Origin: Halostagnicola kamekurae
GTDB lineage: Archaea > Halobacteriota > Halobacteria > Halobacteriales > Natrialbaceae
Length of the DNA: 64,000 bases
Reading direction: 5' to 3'
Assembly: GCF_900116205.1 (NCBI RefSeq)
Contig: NZ_FOZS01000003.1
Span: 310,001 to 374,000, forward strand
Of the stretch, positions 9,580-18,841 are shown in pieces. The position numbers were made by a program, and so were the translations under genes. How positions within the stretch are numbered: the first letter of the stretch is position 1; every line of letters starts with the position of its first letter. The notes under the pieces are model-generated. The model searched no databases. It was not told the origin of the DNA and saw nothing but the letters and a program-made list of their open reading frames with translations.

Positions 9580-9676
9580 CCGGCCGCCACGGGAAACGAC
9601 TCGAGGGCTGCCCTCGTTCGTCTTTCGACGCCAACGGGGGCGAGTACCGGCGGCTGGAGGACGGGCCGACGAGCGT

Positions 9677-10693
9677 TCAACCGGCGCTCTCTCGGAGCCG
9701 CCAGCCCCGCAGATACGAGACGCAGATCCCCCCTGCGATCGCACTGAACGGGAGGGTGAGCGTCCGGACGAGAAGGACCGCCGCCGTCGCGACCGCACCC
9801 GGGACGCCGGTGACGACCACAAGCGCCCCGCCGAGCAACAGATCGTACGCGCCGAGGCTCCCCGGAATCGGCACGACGCTCGCGATCTGTGGCAGCGGGA
9901 TGATGACGAGTATCGGGAGGAACACGCTGTCTGCACCCAACCCGACGAACGCGACCCAGAGCGCGGACGCGGTCAATAACTGTTCTACAACCGCGCCGAC
10001 CCCGATGAGTGCGAGCAATCCGGGTCGCTCTCGAAACCCGACGATCCGGTGCCAGTATCGTTCGACTCCGGTCGCGACGAACTCGCGACCGTAGGGCTGG
10101 TCCCGATAGAGTCCGGACACTCGAGCGACGAGCGGCGTGAGGACGACGACGAGCCCCTTCGAGAGCGACGCTCGAGACCAGAGGATGACGCCCCCGAAGA
10201 CCACCAGCCCGACGATCGAACCGCCGAGCGTGAGCAGGATCGGCGTCGCGTTCGGCACGTCGACGAGCAAGAACAGTCCGAGCACCGCGGAGAGGAGCAC
10301 CTGCGTTGCGGATTTGATGTATTTGGCCGTCGATCGAACGCCGAGCGCCTCGGCGTAGCCCGTCTCCGTTTCGACGCTGAAAAACCGCGCCATGATCGGC
10401 TCCGAACTCACCGGCCCCGCCGGACTGAGCGTATCGAAGAAGTCGCCGGCGAGCGCGAACTGGACGCTCTTGGGCCAGGAAATCCCGTCGCCGAGTGGTT
10501 CGATCGACGCCCAGACGCCGATGCCGTCGGCGACCCCCTCGAGCATGACGAGCAGAGCGACGAGGCCGAGCGTCAACGGCCCGATAGTGGTCATCCGGGC
10601 GAGAACCGTCTCCGCCCCCACGGAGTAGAGATAGCCCGCCAGGATAGCACCGCCGGCGCAGACTCCCAGGAGAAATCGAACCGAGCGCCGCAC
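9677..10693 (-). CDS. Flippase-like / lysylphosphatidylglycerol synthase TM-region (UPF0104) membrane protein
   Basis: 338 residues with about eight transmembrane helices spread over the whole length. Family marks: SVQFALAGDFFDTLSPAGPV (the (F)..F..LxPAGxxGEP signature), EPIMARFF, ALGVRSTAKYIKS, and late helix IPGSLGAYDLLLGGAL (PGGLG-E-like). These proteins are predicted lipid flippases or part of aminoacyl-lipid synthases; in archaea they often accompany glycosyltransferases, but none is present here. A basic start MRRSVRFLLG fits inside-positive topology. Function at lipid level is inference. Confidence 0.88.
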   Translation of the reverse strand: MRRSVRFLLGVCAGGAILAGYLYSVGAETVLARMTTIGPLTLGLVALLVMLEGVADGIGVWASIEPLGDGISWPKSVQFALAGDFFDTLSPAGPVSSEPIMARFFSVETETGYAEALGVRSTAKYIKSATQVLLSAVLGLFLLVDVPNATPILLTLGGSIVGLVVFGGVILWSRASLSKGLVVVLTPLVARVSGLYRDQPYGREFVATGVERYWHRIVGFRERPGLLALIGVGAVVEQLLTASALWVAFVGLGADSVFLPILVIIPLPQIASVVPIPGSLGAYDLLLGGALVVVTGVPGAVATAAVLLVRTLTLPFSAIAGGICVSYLRGWRLRESAG

Positions 10694-10903
10694 GGGGTTA
10701 GTCCTCCTCGAGCGGCCGATCCGATGATCCGGATTCGGCGCGGTGGATACCGCTCGCCACTGCGCGTATTCGCTGTCCAGCGGCCCGTCGCTCGATCGTC
10801 CCCTGCATTACAACCACGAACGAACGGGCGTTAGCAGGGAGTGGAGGTTAACTTTTTGTTCTCAGCGAACCGCGTCCCGATTTCGTCGGTCCCGCCGCGC
10901 TCG

Positions 10904-11461
10904 TCACTCGAGTCTCGCGATCAGGAGGAACGTCTCCGGACGAACGGCTTCGTGCTCGACGTCGAAGCCGGCCGTCCGAAGGGCAGCGGCCGCTTCGTCG
11001 GCGCTGTATCGCTCCTCGAGAGGCGGGCCGTCCGCCCCGGTTCCCGTCGCCGTCCAGTCGACGACGAGTCGGCCGCCGGACCGGAGGACCCGTCGAATCT
11101 CGGCGAGCGCCTCGTCGCTCGCGAACTCGTGGTACGTCATCGTCGAGAACGCGGCATCGACCGCGCCGTCCTCGAGGGGCAGGTCGCTCACGTTGCTGGT
11201 CACGAGGTCGACGGTTTCGGGGACGCCTTTCTCCCGGTAGTACTCGTGCATCTCCGCTTGCACGTCGACCGCGTAGACGTGATCGGCGTGCGGCGCCACG
11301 TCGTCCGTGAAGAACCCGGTTCCGCTGCCGAGGTCGGCAACGGTGTCGTCCGGCGAGAGCGAGAGCGCCCACAGCAGTTCTTCGGCCGAGAGGAATCGGT
11401 ATCGTCGGCCGGCCGTTTCGAGCGTCTCCGCGCGTTCGACGTCGAACGTGTGATAGCCCAC
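10904..11461 (-). CDS. SAM-dependent methyltransferase (class I)
   Basis: I choose the GTG at 11461 (VGYHTFDVERAETLE), because haloarchaeal homologues begin with MGYHTFD; the longer frame from 11635 adds a poorly conserved leader. This gives 185 residues. The Rossmann SAM motif I is VADLGSGTGFFTDDVA, motif II VYAVDVQAEM, motif IV LEDGAVDAAFSTMTYHEF, and post-motif LRSGGRLVVDW. The N-terminal RRYRFLSAEELLWAL segment is common to UbiE-like archaeal methyltransferases. Substrate unknown. No linked pathway genes. Confidence 0.88.
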   Translation of the reverse strand: MGYHTFDVERAETLETAGRRYRFLSAEELLWALSLSPDDTVADLGSGTGFFTDDVAPHADHVYAVDVQAEMHEYYREKGVPETVDLVTSNVSDLPLEDGAVDAAFSTMTYHEFASDEALAEIRRVLRSGGRLVVDWTATGTGADGPPLEERYSADEAAAALRTAGFDVEHEAVRPETFLLIARLE

Positions 11462-11793
11462 GGTCAGCACCCCTCGAGACGTCCACTGTCGCCGTCGCTG
11501 TTTGTCGTGATCGTTCGCCTCACCGTTGTAGACGAAGATGTCTCGAGGCGAAATAGCGGCTGGCCGTTCGAACCGGACTGGCGACAATAGTGTGAAAGCG
11601 GCATATGTGCGGTACCATGTCCGCTCGAAAATCACTTCCGGCTACCGCCGCCCACTCGAGACCGTCGTTTCTCTCACGGGCAATCCGCTGATTCGTGTAT
11701 CAGGAATCGAACGCAAGTACGCTCCCTTTCATCGGTATTTCGTCCTCCGGCTAGATGCGCTTTCTCGAATAGAGGAGCATGAAGATAGAACGA

Positions 11794-12096
11794 TTACTGT
11801 CCTATGACAAATTCTGGGGATACGGCGAGGAAAATTAGCAAACTAGACAAGACAAAAATGCCTGTTATACGGAGTATACCGGCTGTTCGACGCTGATCCG
11901 TTGGAAGAGATTCGGCGATACCGGACAGAGCAGTCCCTGCTATCATGAAAAACAGCCACCGTCCCGAGGAAGATCCACCGACGATCTTCGAGTATACCAG
12001 GAGGCCCGAAAAAACGAGTGTACTACCAAACATTAGTGCTGCATGGTGGCGGCCAGATGGCTCAGTGAATAAGGATTCTTTGACATTGGAGAGCAT
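11794..12096 (-). CDS. Small three-helix membrane protein, unknown function
   Basis: About 100 residues from the ATG at 12096 (MLSNVKESLFTEPSGRHHAA); an upstream ATG at 12123 adds nine residues. Three hydrophobic segments: ALMFGSTLVFSGLLVYSKIV, WLFFMIAGTALSGIAES and GIFVLSSLLIFLAVSPEFVI. Resembles haloarchaeal small membrane proteins of unknown role. The DNA is less GC-biased than neighbours. Confidence that it is coding is moderate to good because the helices keep the frame and are well spaced. Confidence 0.65.
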   Translation of the reverse strand: MLSNVKESLFTEPSGRHHAALMFGSTLVFSGLLVYSKIVGGSSSGRWLFFMIAGTALSGIAESLPTDQRRTAGILRITGIFVLSSLLIFLAVSPEFVIGQ

Positions 12097-12123
12097 GAAA
12101 TGACATCTTATCTCGAGGTACAA

Positions 12124-13339
12124 ATAGCGTTGGTAGAATCGCTGTCATAGCGTCGACGATCACCGGAAAACGGTGTCGACGTGAATTCGCCGCCACGAAC
12201 GACCTGTTGGCAGATTCTGGTCGCAGCCCGAGGACGTCTCTCCCACCGGACCGGTGCAATCTGGTGGTGGGCGAGAGCTGGATATCAGTACGCGAGCCGC
12301 TGTCCACTGCCTCGAGGCTGGGAGCCGAAAATCCGTGAATCACCGCTTTCTGCGGGCATTCCCACTTAGTGGGGATCGGCGGTACCGTCTATACGAATTC
12401 GGCGTCTCGGTGTAAGTACCCGTGGGCGACGATGCCCTCCATCACCCCAACCCATCCCCAGTCAGCCTTCATCTCCACCCCCTCGTCCAACAGGCATCCC
12501 CCGGAATCCCACGGGCTTTTTACACTTCGAACGCTGCAGGCATTGAGTGCCCACTCCGAACGCCTTCTCGCGAGACGCGTCTGCAGTCACAGCTTGAGTA
12601 TCAGTGAAACATCGTACACGACGAGTGTGAGCGGAATCGCGTACAAGAGGACGATGGCGAGAAAGCCACTCGCCATGATTACCGGATTGCTGCCTCCTAT
12701 GCCCGTCTGGAGGAAGACGAGTACGACGAACCAGAGCACGACCAGTCCCGTGATCGATGGTTTTCCATTACTCGAGCAGAAATACGTGTCAGATTATACG
12801 AAAACGTTTCGATCGACTGGGGGGTCAGCGTTGGGTTCTAGCGTCTCAATGCAAAACGGGCGACCTCGAGTTGACTGAGGTCGGCGGCATGCCGGTTCCG
12901 ACGCACGAAGCGTACAGAGTCCTGCTCAGAACCGACGCTCGCGTTCCCGGTTTCGTCCAGTCTCTCAAGCAACGAGAGATTTGCGGATTCGCGCCGCGGT
13001 CGACCAGTCTCGTTTACCCGATGACAAATATTTGAACTTCAGTCGGTTCGCCATTGGTTCTACCCTCGGATTCAGGAGTATCGGTTCTATTGCCAGCTGC
13101 AAGCGATGTTACTGTGACCCCTCCGACCACCAGAGGCAGTTGAGTCTATCTCCCGGCGTGTCCCAGTATTCGATCTGCGACTCGAGCAAATCGGTATTGA
13201 CTCCGGTAAATCAGTGTTACTATTTCCCACGACAGCGGCCGAGAGACATTCATGATCGGCAACAGCCGATTGAGACCGGGAATTGGAGGGAACAGCCGTC
13301 GTCGTTATGCGACCGGTCGACGACGCATCTCGCGGAGAC
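12124..13339. other. Long region with only small or doubtful open frames
   Basis: About 1.2 kb. Open frames on the plus strand at 12369-12878 and on the minus strand at 12062-12343 have no protein-like composition. A possible small membrane protein is listed separately at 12587-12739. At about 12391-12520 on the minus strand a short stretch (LLDEGVEMKADWGWVGVMEG, then IVAHGYLHRDAEFV and a stop) looks like the end of a degraded gene I cannot name. Confidence 0.45.
12587..12739 (-). CDS. Possible 50-residue two-helix membrane protein
   Basis: Not an ATG frame: GTG at 12739, reading VLWFVVLVFLQTGIGG ... VIMASGFLAIVLLYAIPLTL and ending VVYDVSLILKL. Two hydrophobic helices with a short glycine-rich turn, a frame that stays open from a TAA about 50 bp upstream. 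In-frame codons before the GTG (SSNGKPSITGL) look like a natural cytoplasmic start without a usable start codon, so it may be a truncated gene. Low confidence. Confidence 0.35.
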   Translation of the reverse strand: MLWFVVLVFLQTGIGGSNPVIMASGFLAIVLLYAIPLTLVVYDVSLILKL

Positions 13340-15520
13340 ATGAGCAAACACAGTGACGATCGAGCTGCGTCCGATCCCGAACCGGTGGTACCGAACGATC
13401 GATGGCCGATCACGCGACGGCGGATCCTACAGGCGAGCGCGGTCGCGGGTGGTCTCGTCGCCCTCGGCGATACCGGTCTCGCACAGGAGACCCAGACGAT
13501 CGAACTCGGCGGCGAGGTCAGCGGCTGGCAGGGGGTCGCTCCGTCCGAAATCGAGGGCGAAACCAATCCGACGCTCGAGCTCGAGGCGGGCACGACCTAC
13601 GAGGTAATCTGGGAAAACCTCGACGGATTACCACACAACTTCGTCATCGTCGACGACGAGGGCACCGAACTCGAGCGAACTGACCTCCTGAGCGAGCAGG
13701 GGGCCACCCAGACCCTCGAGTTCGAAGCCTCGAGCGAGATGGCCGAATACTACTGTGAGCCCCACTCGGCGACGATGCGCGGGGAGATTTCGGTCGGCGA
13801 TGAAGCCGAGGACACCGAAGAAGAGACGGCGGGTGGCGAGGCGACGCCGTTCTTCGAACCCGGCGTCGAAATCGGCCTGCAGACCGTCGCCGACGGGATG
13901 ACCGCACCGACCGACTTCGACGCCCCCTCGGACGGCGACGAGCGCTATTACATCGCGGATCAACCCGGCCAGATCTGGCTCGTCGAGGGCGGTGAGCGCC
14001 AGAGCGAGCCGTTTCTCGATATCAGCGACCGACTCGTCGAACTCGGAACGTTCGCGGGCGAGTACGCCGATCCGAATCAGGCCTACGACGAACGCGGACT
14101 GCTCGGCATCGAGTTCCACCCCTCGTTCGCCGAGAACGGGCGCTTTTTCGTCCACTACAGCGCGCCGCCGAACGACGAGACGCCGGAGGGCTGGAGCCAC
14201 GTCGAAGTCGTCTCCGAGTTCCGGGCCGATCCACCAGACTCGAGTCAGGCAGACCCCGACTCCGAGCGCGTTCTGATGGAGTTCCAGAAGCCACAGTACA
14301 ACCACGACGCCGGGCCGATGGCGTTTGGTCCGGACGGGTACCTCTACGTCCCGATGGGTGACGGCGGCGGCGCGAACGACGACATGGAAGGGCACGTCGA
14401 GGACTGGTACGACGAGAACGCCGGCGGAAACGGCCAGGATGTCAGCGAAAACTTACTCGGCGGGGTTCACCGGATCGACGTCGACTGGGTGTGCGAGGAC
14501 AGACCGTACGCCATCCCGGAGGACAACCCGCTGGTCGACGTCGAAGATGCCCTCCCCGAGTACTACGCCTGGGGACTCCGAAACCCCTTCGGCATCTCCT
14601 TCGACAGCGAGGGCCGACTGTTCGTCTCCGACGCGGGCCAGAACCTCTACGAGGAAGCGAACATCGTGGAAGCGGGGGGCAACTACGGCTGGAACGTCAA
14701 GGAGGGAACCCACTGCTTTAGCACCGAGAGCCCGAGCGACCCACCCGAGGACTGTCCGGATACGGCCCCCGACGAACCGCCGTACAACGGTCAGGAGCTA
14801 CAGGACCCGATCGTCGAATATCCGCACGTCTATCAGGGACAGTCGGTCGGCATCACCATTATCGGCGGCCACGTCTACGAGAGCGATCTGATTCCGGATC
14901 TGGACGGCCAGTACGTCTTCGGCGACTGGACCTCGGACCCCGCCCGAGAGGAGCCCGCAGGGCGTATTCTTGCTGCCGCCGAACCCGGATCGGAAACCGC
15001 AGCAGGCGACGAGGCGACGACTGACACGGCTAACGGAGCGTCGGACAATGCGACCAACGAGGAACCAAATAACACGACTAGCGACGAGACGGCTGACGGG
15101 ACTGAAGACGGCGGCGAGCAGACGAACGAGGTCGTCCCTCGAGACGAACTCTGGGAGATGACGGAGTTGCAGATCGCCGGTACCGAGGGCGGCTCGTTCC
15201 CCTATTTCGTCCGGCAGTTCGGCCAGGACGACGAGGGCAACGTGTTCGTCCTCGCCAATCGGGAGGGCGTCCCGGAGGGCGATACGGGCGTCGTGATGGA
15301 GTTCGTCCCGCCGGAAGAGGGCGAGGAACTCTCGATCCCGGACGCGAGCGAGGACGACCAAACCGGTACCGACGAGCAAGAACCGACGAACGAGTCAACG
15401 ACGAACGAATCGGAGACGAACGAGACGCTCGACGACGCCCAGGATGACATCATCGAGGGCAACGAAAGCGACGGGAACGCTTCGACGAACGATTCGGCGC
15501 TCGAGAACTCGAGCGAATAA
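13340..15520 (+). CDS. Tat-exported PQQ-type sugar dehydrogenase with N-terminal cupredoxin domain
   Basis: I prefer ATG 13340 (MSKHSDDRAA, 726 residues) over 13283. Order: Tat signal (PITRRRILQASAVAGGLVAL), cupredoxin domain (about 55-165) with the type-1 copper ligands His in LPHNFVIVDD, then Cys, His and Met in YYCEPHSATM, an acidic linker, then a six-bladed sGDH/Hedgehog-interacting-like beta propeller with the catalytic His in YNHDAGPMAFGPDGYLYVPM, and WGLRNPFGISFDSEGRLFVS, DAGQNLYEEANIVEAGGNYG. Asn/Thr/Glu-rich linkers interrupt and end the protein. Likely oxidises a sugar or aldose outside the membrane and passes electrons to the copper domain in the same chain. PQQ use is a family inference; no pqq genes are present. 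Confidence 0.9.
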   Translation: MSKHSDDRAASDPEPVVPNDRWPITRRRILQASAVAGGLVALGDTGLAQETQTIELGGEVSGWQGVAPSEIEGETNPTLELEAGTTYEVIWENLDGLPHNFVIVDDEGTELERTDLLSEQGATQTLEFEASSEMAEYYCEPHSATMRGEISVGDEAEDTEEETAGGEATPFFEPGVEIGLQTVADGMTAPTDFDAPSDGDERYYIADQPGQIWLVEGGERQSEPFLDISDRLVELGTFAGEYADPNQAYDERGLLGIEFHPSFAENGRFFVHYSAPPNDETPEGWSHVEVVSEFRADPPDSSQADPDSERVLMEFQKPQYNHDAGPMAFGPDGYLYVPMGDGGGANDDMEGHVEDWYDENAGGNGQDVSENLLGGVHRIDVDWVCEDRPYAIPEDNPLVDVEDALPEYYAWGLRNPFGISFDSEGRLFVSDAGQNLYEEANIVEAGGNYGWNVKEGTHCFSTESPSDPPEDCPDTAPDEPPYNGQELQDPIVEYPHVYQGQSVGITIIGGHVYESDLIPDLDGQYVFGDWTSDPAREEPAGRILAAAEPGSETAAGDEATTDTANGASDNATNEEPNNTTSDETADGTEDGGEQTNEVVPRDELWEMTELQIAGTEGGSFPYFVRQFGQDDEGNVFVLANREGVPEGDTGVVMEFVPPEEGEELSIPDASEDDQTGTDEQEPTNESTTNESETNETLDDAQDDIIEGNESDGNASTNDSALENSSE

Positions 15521-15902
15521 CGATCCAGCGAACGGTTTCAGCGGTCCGACCCTCTTTTCTGGTGCTGTCTGTTCCACTCCGTACGCGACGTACCTACCCG
15601 GGAAACGGGACCGAAACGAACACCTGGAGATCGATCGAGAGCCGAACTCGCTTGACCGATGTCGAGAGACTGATTCGAACGACCTGCCGTCCGCATCGGG
15701 TGTATGGCCCACTTCTGCAAGAGTCGCGCTCGGATATTGTGTACACGAACTGACGACGAAACAGCAAAACACAAGATTCCTATGAGTGACCGGTGTTTGT
15801 TCGGACGTCGAACGACGCCACCCGAGCCAGCGATCAGGAAGGCACAACTTCAGGCCCCCGTGGGCCGTCGGGACACGACGAGATCCACACGCACGAAACC
15901 AC
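15521..15902. other. Intergenic region
   Basis: About 380 bases, no gene. Several short frames without protein character. May contain the promoter of the VTT-domain gene. Confidence 0.5.
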
Positions 15903-16463
15903 ATGCTAACGACAGTATCAGTACTCGCGTTCGAGGCCCCGATCGCCGCCGTGTTCGGCGGATTCGAATCGCTCGTTAAATCGGCGACAGGATGGTTCGG
16001 GATGGTGATTATCTTCGTCTACTCGTTTTTGATCGCGTTCGCGCTTCCGGGTCCGAGCGAGGTCGTTCTGGCCGCGCCGCTGGATCTCGGACTCCCCACG
16101 TGGGCTCACTTCTCGAGTATCATGCTCGTGAGTGCGACGGGCAAGGCCGTCGGCAGCGTCCTCGCCTTTCACATCGGACAGGAAGTCGTCAGTTCGGGGC
16201 CGATCACTCGATGGTTGCGAAACTCCCGGTGGGATGTCCTCGAGTGGTCGGAGAATCGCTCCGTGCAACTCGCACAGAAATACGGATACGCCGGCCTCGC
16301 GATGGCTCTCTCGGTCCCGTTTTTCCCCGATACGATTTCGATATACGCGTTTGCCGTCTTAGAGCGCAATTACACGAGATTCGCCATCGCAACTTTCCTC
16401 GGAAGCTTGGGCCGGCTGGTAGTGACGATCGGGTTTTTTGGCGTAGTGGCAGCGTTACTGTAG
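15903..16463 (+). CDS. VTT/DedA-like (SNARE-associated, YqaA-type) membrane protein
   Basis: 186 residues from ATG 15903 (MLTTVSVLAFEAPIAAVFGG); a longer frame from 15786 adds a basic non-protein-like leader. Four to five hydrophobic segments. The DedA/VTT pattern is visible in FLIAFALPGPSEVVLAAPLD, ATGKAVGSVLAFHIGQ, KYGYAGLAMALSVPFFPDT and ATFLGSLGRLVVTIGFFG. These proteins are lipid scramblases/flippases or transport-related in the cytoplasmic membrane. No operon partner; the hairpin array begins about 105 bp after its stop. Confidence 0.8.
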   Translation: MLTTVSVLAFEAPIAAVFGGFESLVKSATGWFGMVIIFVYSFLIAFALPGPSEVVLAAPLDLGLPTWAHFSSIMLVSATGKAVGSVLAFHIGQEVVSSGPITRWLRNSRWDVLEWSENRSVQLAQKYGYAGLAMALSVPFFPDTISIYAFAVLERNYTRFAIATFLGSLGRLVVTIGFFGVVAALL

Positions 16464-16568
16464 TTTCCCTTCCCCGCTTGTGACCGCCTCGATCTCTTGA
16501 GACGGGTGTTACAATTTCGACTGGAACTACTTCTACAGTCGGAGCAGGTTGAGTTCCCTCGGGATCGT

Positions 16569-16668
16569 CCGAAAGACGAAGTCTTTCGGGATCAAGCGAA
16601 CCCTTTGGGTTCGCGGACCTCGCGGGATCTCCGATCCCGCTTAGTGACGAGACGCCTTTGGCGTCTCG
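16569..16668. repeat. Array of four perfect hairpins with about 26-base periodicity
   Basis: Four stem-loops with 3-base loops: 16569-16589 (9-bp stem CCGAAAGAC, loop GAA), 16596-16614 (8-bp stem GCGAACCC, loop TTT), 16622-16640 (8-bp GCGGGATC, loop TCC), 16648-16668 (9-bp CGAGACGCC, loop TTT). The starts are 27, 26 and 26 bases apart, while the stem sequences are unrelated to each other. Between them are unpaired linkers (GATCAA-like, GGACCT, TTAGTGA). The remaining 16464-16883 has no gene; 16740-16870 is AT-rich. Could be the 3' structured end of a decayed IS200/IS605-type element (TnpB/omega-RNA side) or a non-coding RNA. No tnpB homology was detected next to it. Confidence 0.75.
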
Positions 16669-16883
16669 AACCACTTGGCCCTGAGGTTTACAGATAAGCA
16701 AGGCGAGTGACTCGGAGCTTGCATCCGGAGACGATCAAAATAACATATAAAAATACACTAGTACTGTAGTCTTCGAATCGTACTCTGTTGGCTATTACCT
16801 ACAAATATGGCTAAAAGAGGCCTAGAATGACCCAAACACATATATTCAATAAATACAGGTGATATATTTGGGGGCGACATTGA

Positions 16884-17429
16884 ATGGAAAACACACCACT
16901 TTTCGAGGAAAGCACCATCATAGAGATGCTTGCAAATTCACGCCGACGGATATTTTTAGAAGCACTCGCATCCTATGACGATCCGGTTCCACTGAATCAG
17001 CTAGTAACTGATATAATGCGCCTCGAGGATGAGGAGTGGGACGATTCGAGTAAATACCGCAACAGCGTTCGTGTCTCACTTCGACAGAACCACCTCGAAG
17101 TCCTCGAAGCGAACGGACTTATTACGTACGATACGGCGGCAGATCGGATAATCCACGGCGAGGAGTTTCACCGGGTGGAAACCGTTTTACGTTCCCTCGA
17201 GGGAGCGACATCGATGGATCGATCTTCGACGGATCGATCTGATTCCTCACATGAGTTCGTTTATTCCGAAAGGACCGATTCAGAGAGCCAGAGTACCACG
17301 GACGAGCCTGCGCTTTCGGAGGGGTCCCCTCAGAGTGACGGCCTTCGTTTTTCGAACCGATTGCTGCTGATTCTTTGTTGTGCTCTTACAGCGACAATTG
17401 TTGTATTACTGTTATATATACTAATATAA
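16884..17429 (+). CDS. Winged-helix (DUF7344-type) protein with C-terminal membrane anchor
   Basis: 181 residues. Residues 1-100: EESTIIEMLANSRRRIFLEA, LASYDDPVPLNQLVTDI, then VRVSLRQNHLEVLEANGLIT, a winged-helix pattern common in haloarchaeal DUF7344 proteins. A Ser/Asp/Glu-rich linker follows and one transmembrane helix ends the protein (LLLILCCALTATIVVLLLYI). A membrane-tethered DNA-binding protein is suggested. Preceded by AT-rich DNA with several TATA-like stretches; stands alone. Confidence 0.85.
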   Translation: MENTPLFEESTIIEMLANSRRRIFLEALASYDDPVPLNQLVTDIMRLEDEEWDDSSKYRNSVRVSLRQNHLEVLEANGLITYDTAADRIIHGEEFHRVETVLRSLEGATSMDRSSTDRSDSSHEFVYSERTDSESQSTTDEPALSEGSPQSDGLRFSNRLLLILCCALTATIVVLLLYILI

Positions 17430-17845
17430 CTGGTGTTTTTAATATTCGACCCCTGCCACTATCTATAGCAGGCCACACGCCCATCAGCGGCGGGTTCGCC
17501 CGCGTGCTTTCCTAAAGCTGGTTTGACGAAGTCACGGAGATTGACTTTAATTTCCTCGGATTCACCCTTCTAACACGATGATCTCAACTGATTCGCCGCT
17601 ATTCACGAGGGTAGTTTCTACACGCTGAAGCAGAGACCGACGACTAGATCAGACCGTTCAGCTTCGCATGAAACCAGCTCAGACGAAATACAGGAGAAAA
17701 CCCACGGCTTTACAGTAGTTCCTTCGAATCAGCATCTACTGTTTGGCGGTGGGTCGCTCAATGGACGACGAGTCGTCTGAAGGGTTTTGATACCCATGCA
17801 CTAGACGGGTTCCTACGTATCCGCATAGGATGCCAACCGCCACCA
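17430..17845. other. Intergenic region with a possible gene remnant
   Basis: About 415 bases. On the minus strand near 17480-17570 a short open stretch without start codon reads EIKVNLRDFVKPALGKHAGE; I cannot assign it. The inverted run GCGGGTTCGCCCGC lies at about 17489-17502. No complete gene. Confidence 0.4.
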
Positions 17846-18307
17846 ATGGTACACAACAACCGCGTATCCCGACGGCGACTGCTTACGGTAACAGGTGCTG
17901 CGATGTCCACCGCGTTGGTCGCGGGCTGCGGTGGTGGCGGCGGCAACGGTGGTAACGGCGGTAACGGGGGCGGTGGCGTCGAAATAGAACCCGGCACGCA
18001 GATCGAGTTCGATGGACAGACCGCCGCGTGGCTCGGTATCGCACCTGACTCGATAGCGGACATGGAGAATCCAACACTCATCCTTCAGGAGGGAGAGTCA
18101 TACGAAATCGGCTGGACGACCGGTGACGGCGCCGAGCACAACATCGAAATCCGGAACGAAAACGACGAAGTAGTCGGCGATCTTGCGACGGAAGTCGTCA
18201 CCGAACCCGAAGATCAGTGGCTCGAGTTCGACGCCAGTAGCGAGATGGCCACGTACATCTGTGAGGTCCATCCGACATCGATGGTTGGCGACATACAGGT
18301 CGAGTGA
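17846..18307 (+). CDS. Tat lipoprotein cupredoxin (halocyanin-like)
   Basis: 153 residues. Twin-arginine signal VSRRRLLTVTGAAMSTALVA with lipobox LVAGC (Cys about residue 32), then a Gly/Asn-rich flexible linker and a cupredoxin domain. Copper ligands: His in AEHNIEIRNE, and Cys, His, Met in YICEVHPTSM. The domain resembles that fused to the sugar dehydrogenase 2.3 kb upstream (shared ITIELGG/FDGQTAAWLGIAP-type and SSEMATYICEVH vs SSEMAEYYCEPH). It is likely a membrane-anchored one-electron carrier on the outer face. Confidence 0.92.
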   Translation: MVHNNRVSRRRLLTVTGAAMSTALVAGCGGGGGNGGNGGNGGGGVEIEPGTQIEFDGQTAAWLGIAPDSIADMENPTLILQEGESYEIGWTTGDGAEHNIEIRNENDEVVGDLATEVVTEPEDQWLEFDASSEMATYICEVHPTSMVGDIQVE

Positions 18308-18474
18308 TGGCGAGATCGCCACACGGCTTCGCGACGCTTCGGGAGAGAGTTCGGCGAGGCGTAGTTTCGCGAGCGCGGCCGACCGGATCAGTCGGTCGTG
18401 TGTATTCATAGCCGGGGACCGGCAGTCGTTCGTTGCGGCGGGGAGACGATCGTCGTCCCCGGCCGATCGAGCGG

Positions 18475-18663
18475 CTATCCCCAGATTGACGCGTTCCCCA
18501 CGCAGTAGAACAACCCCACCCAGCCGAGAAAGAGTCCCGCAATTACGAGCAGAAAATTGTCGAAACAGGTTCCGACGATAGCACAATATCCGATACCGAA
18601 CGTTAGCAGGATCAACGGATTCCCCATCAGAACGTGACACTGTCTCGTGACTTTCGGTTCCAT
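18475..18663 (-). CDS. Small two-helix membrane protein
   Basis: 62 residues from ATG 18663 (MEPKVTRQCHVLMGNP); ATG 18687 would add a basic leader. Hydrophobic segments LILLTFGIGYCAIVGTC and NFLLVIAGLFLGWVGLFYCV, ending GNASIWG. Three Cys are notable for a haloarchaeal protein. Two-helix proteins of this shape are frequent in haloarchaea; no function is known to me. Confidence 0.6.
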   Translation of the reverse strand: MEPKVTRQCHVLMGNPLILLTFGIGYCAIVGTCFDNFLLVIAGLFLGWVGLFYCVGNASIWG

Positions 18664-18841
18664 GCGCCGTCGTATCACGAACGGCATAAATACCTATGTC
18701 AAATGAACGTGGTTTTCACCGGCGGGAGAACCTATCGTCGCAGTACGTCCAACAGACCGTGATAGCAGCGATTGGCTCTGTTGGTCCCTCTCCGGAGAAA
18801 TTCCACGCGACCATTTCGGCCTCGGTTGCCGTGTTCGGTTT

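Noticed and set aside
12369-12878. 169-residue plus-strand frame
   Set aside because: Ser/Thr/Pro-rich, no recognisable pattern, and lies over a more protein-like minus-strand frame.
16569-16668. CRISPR-like repeat array
   Set aside because: The units share spacing but not sequence, so they are not direct repeats.
16497-16697. Short frame through the hairpin array
   Set aside because: Arg-rich translation of palindromes; the hairpin geometry, not the coding, explains the sequence.
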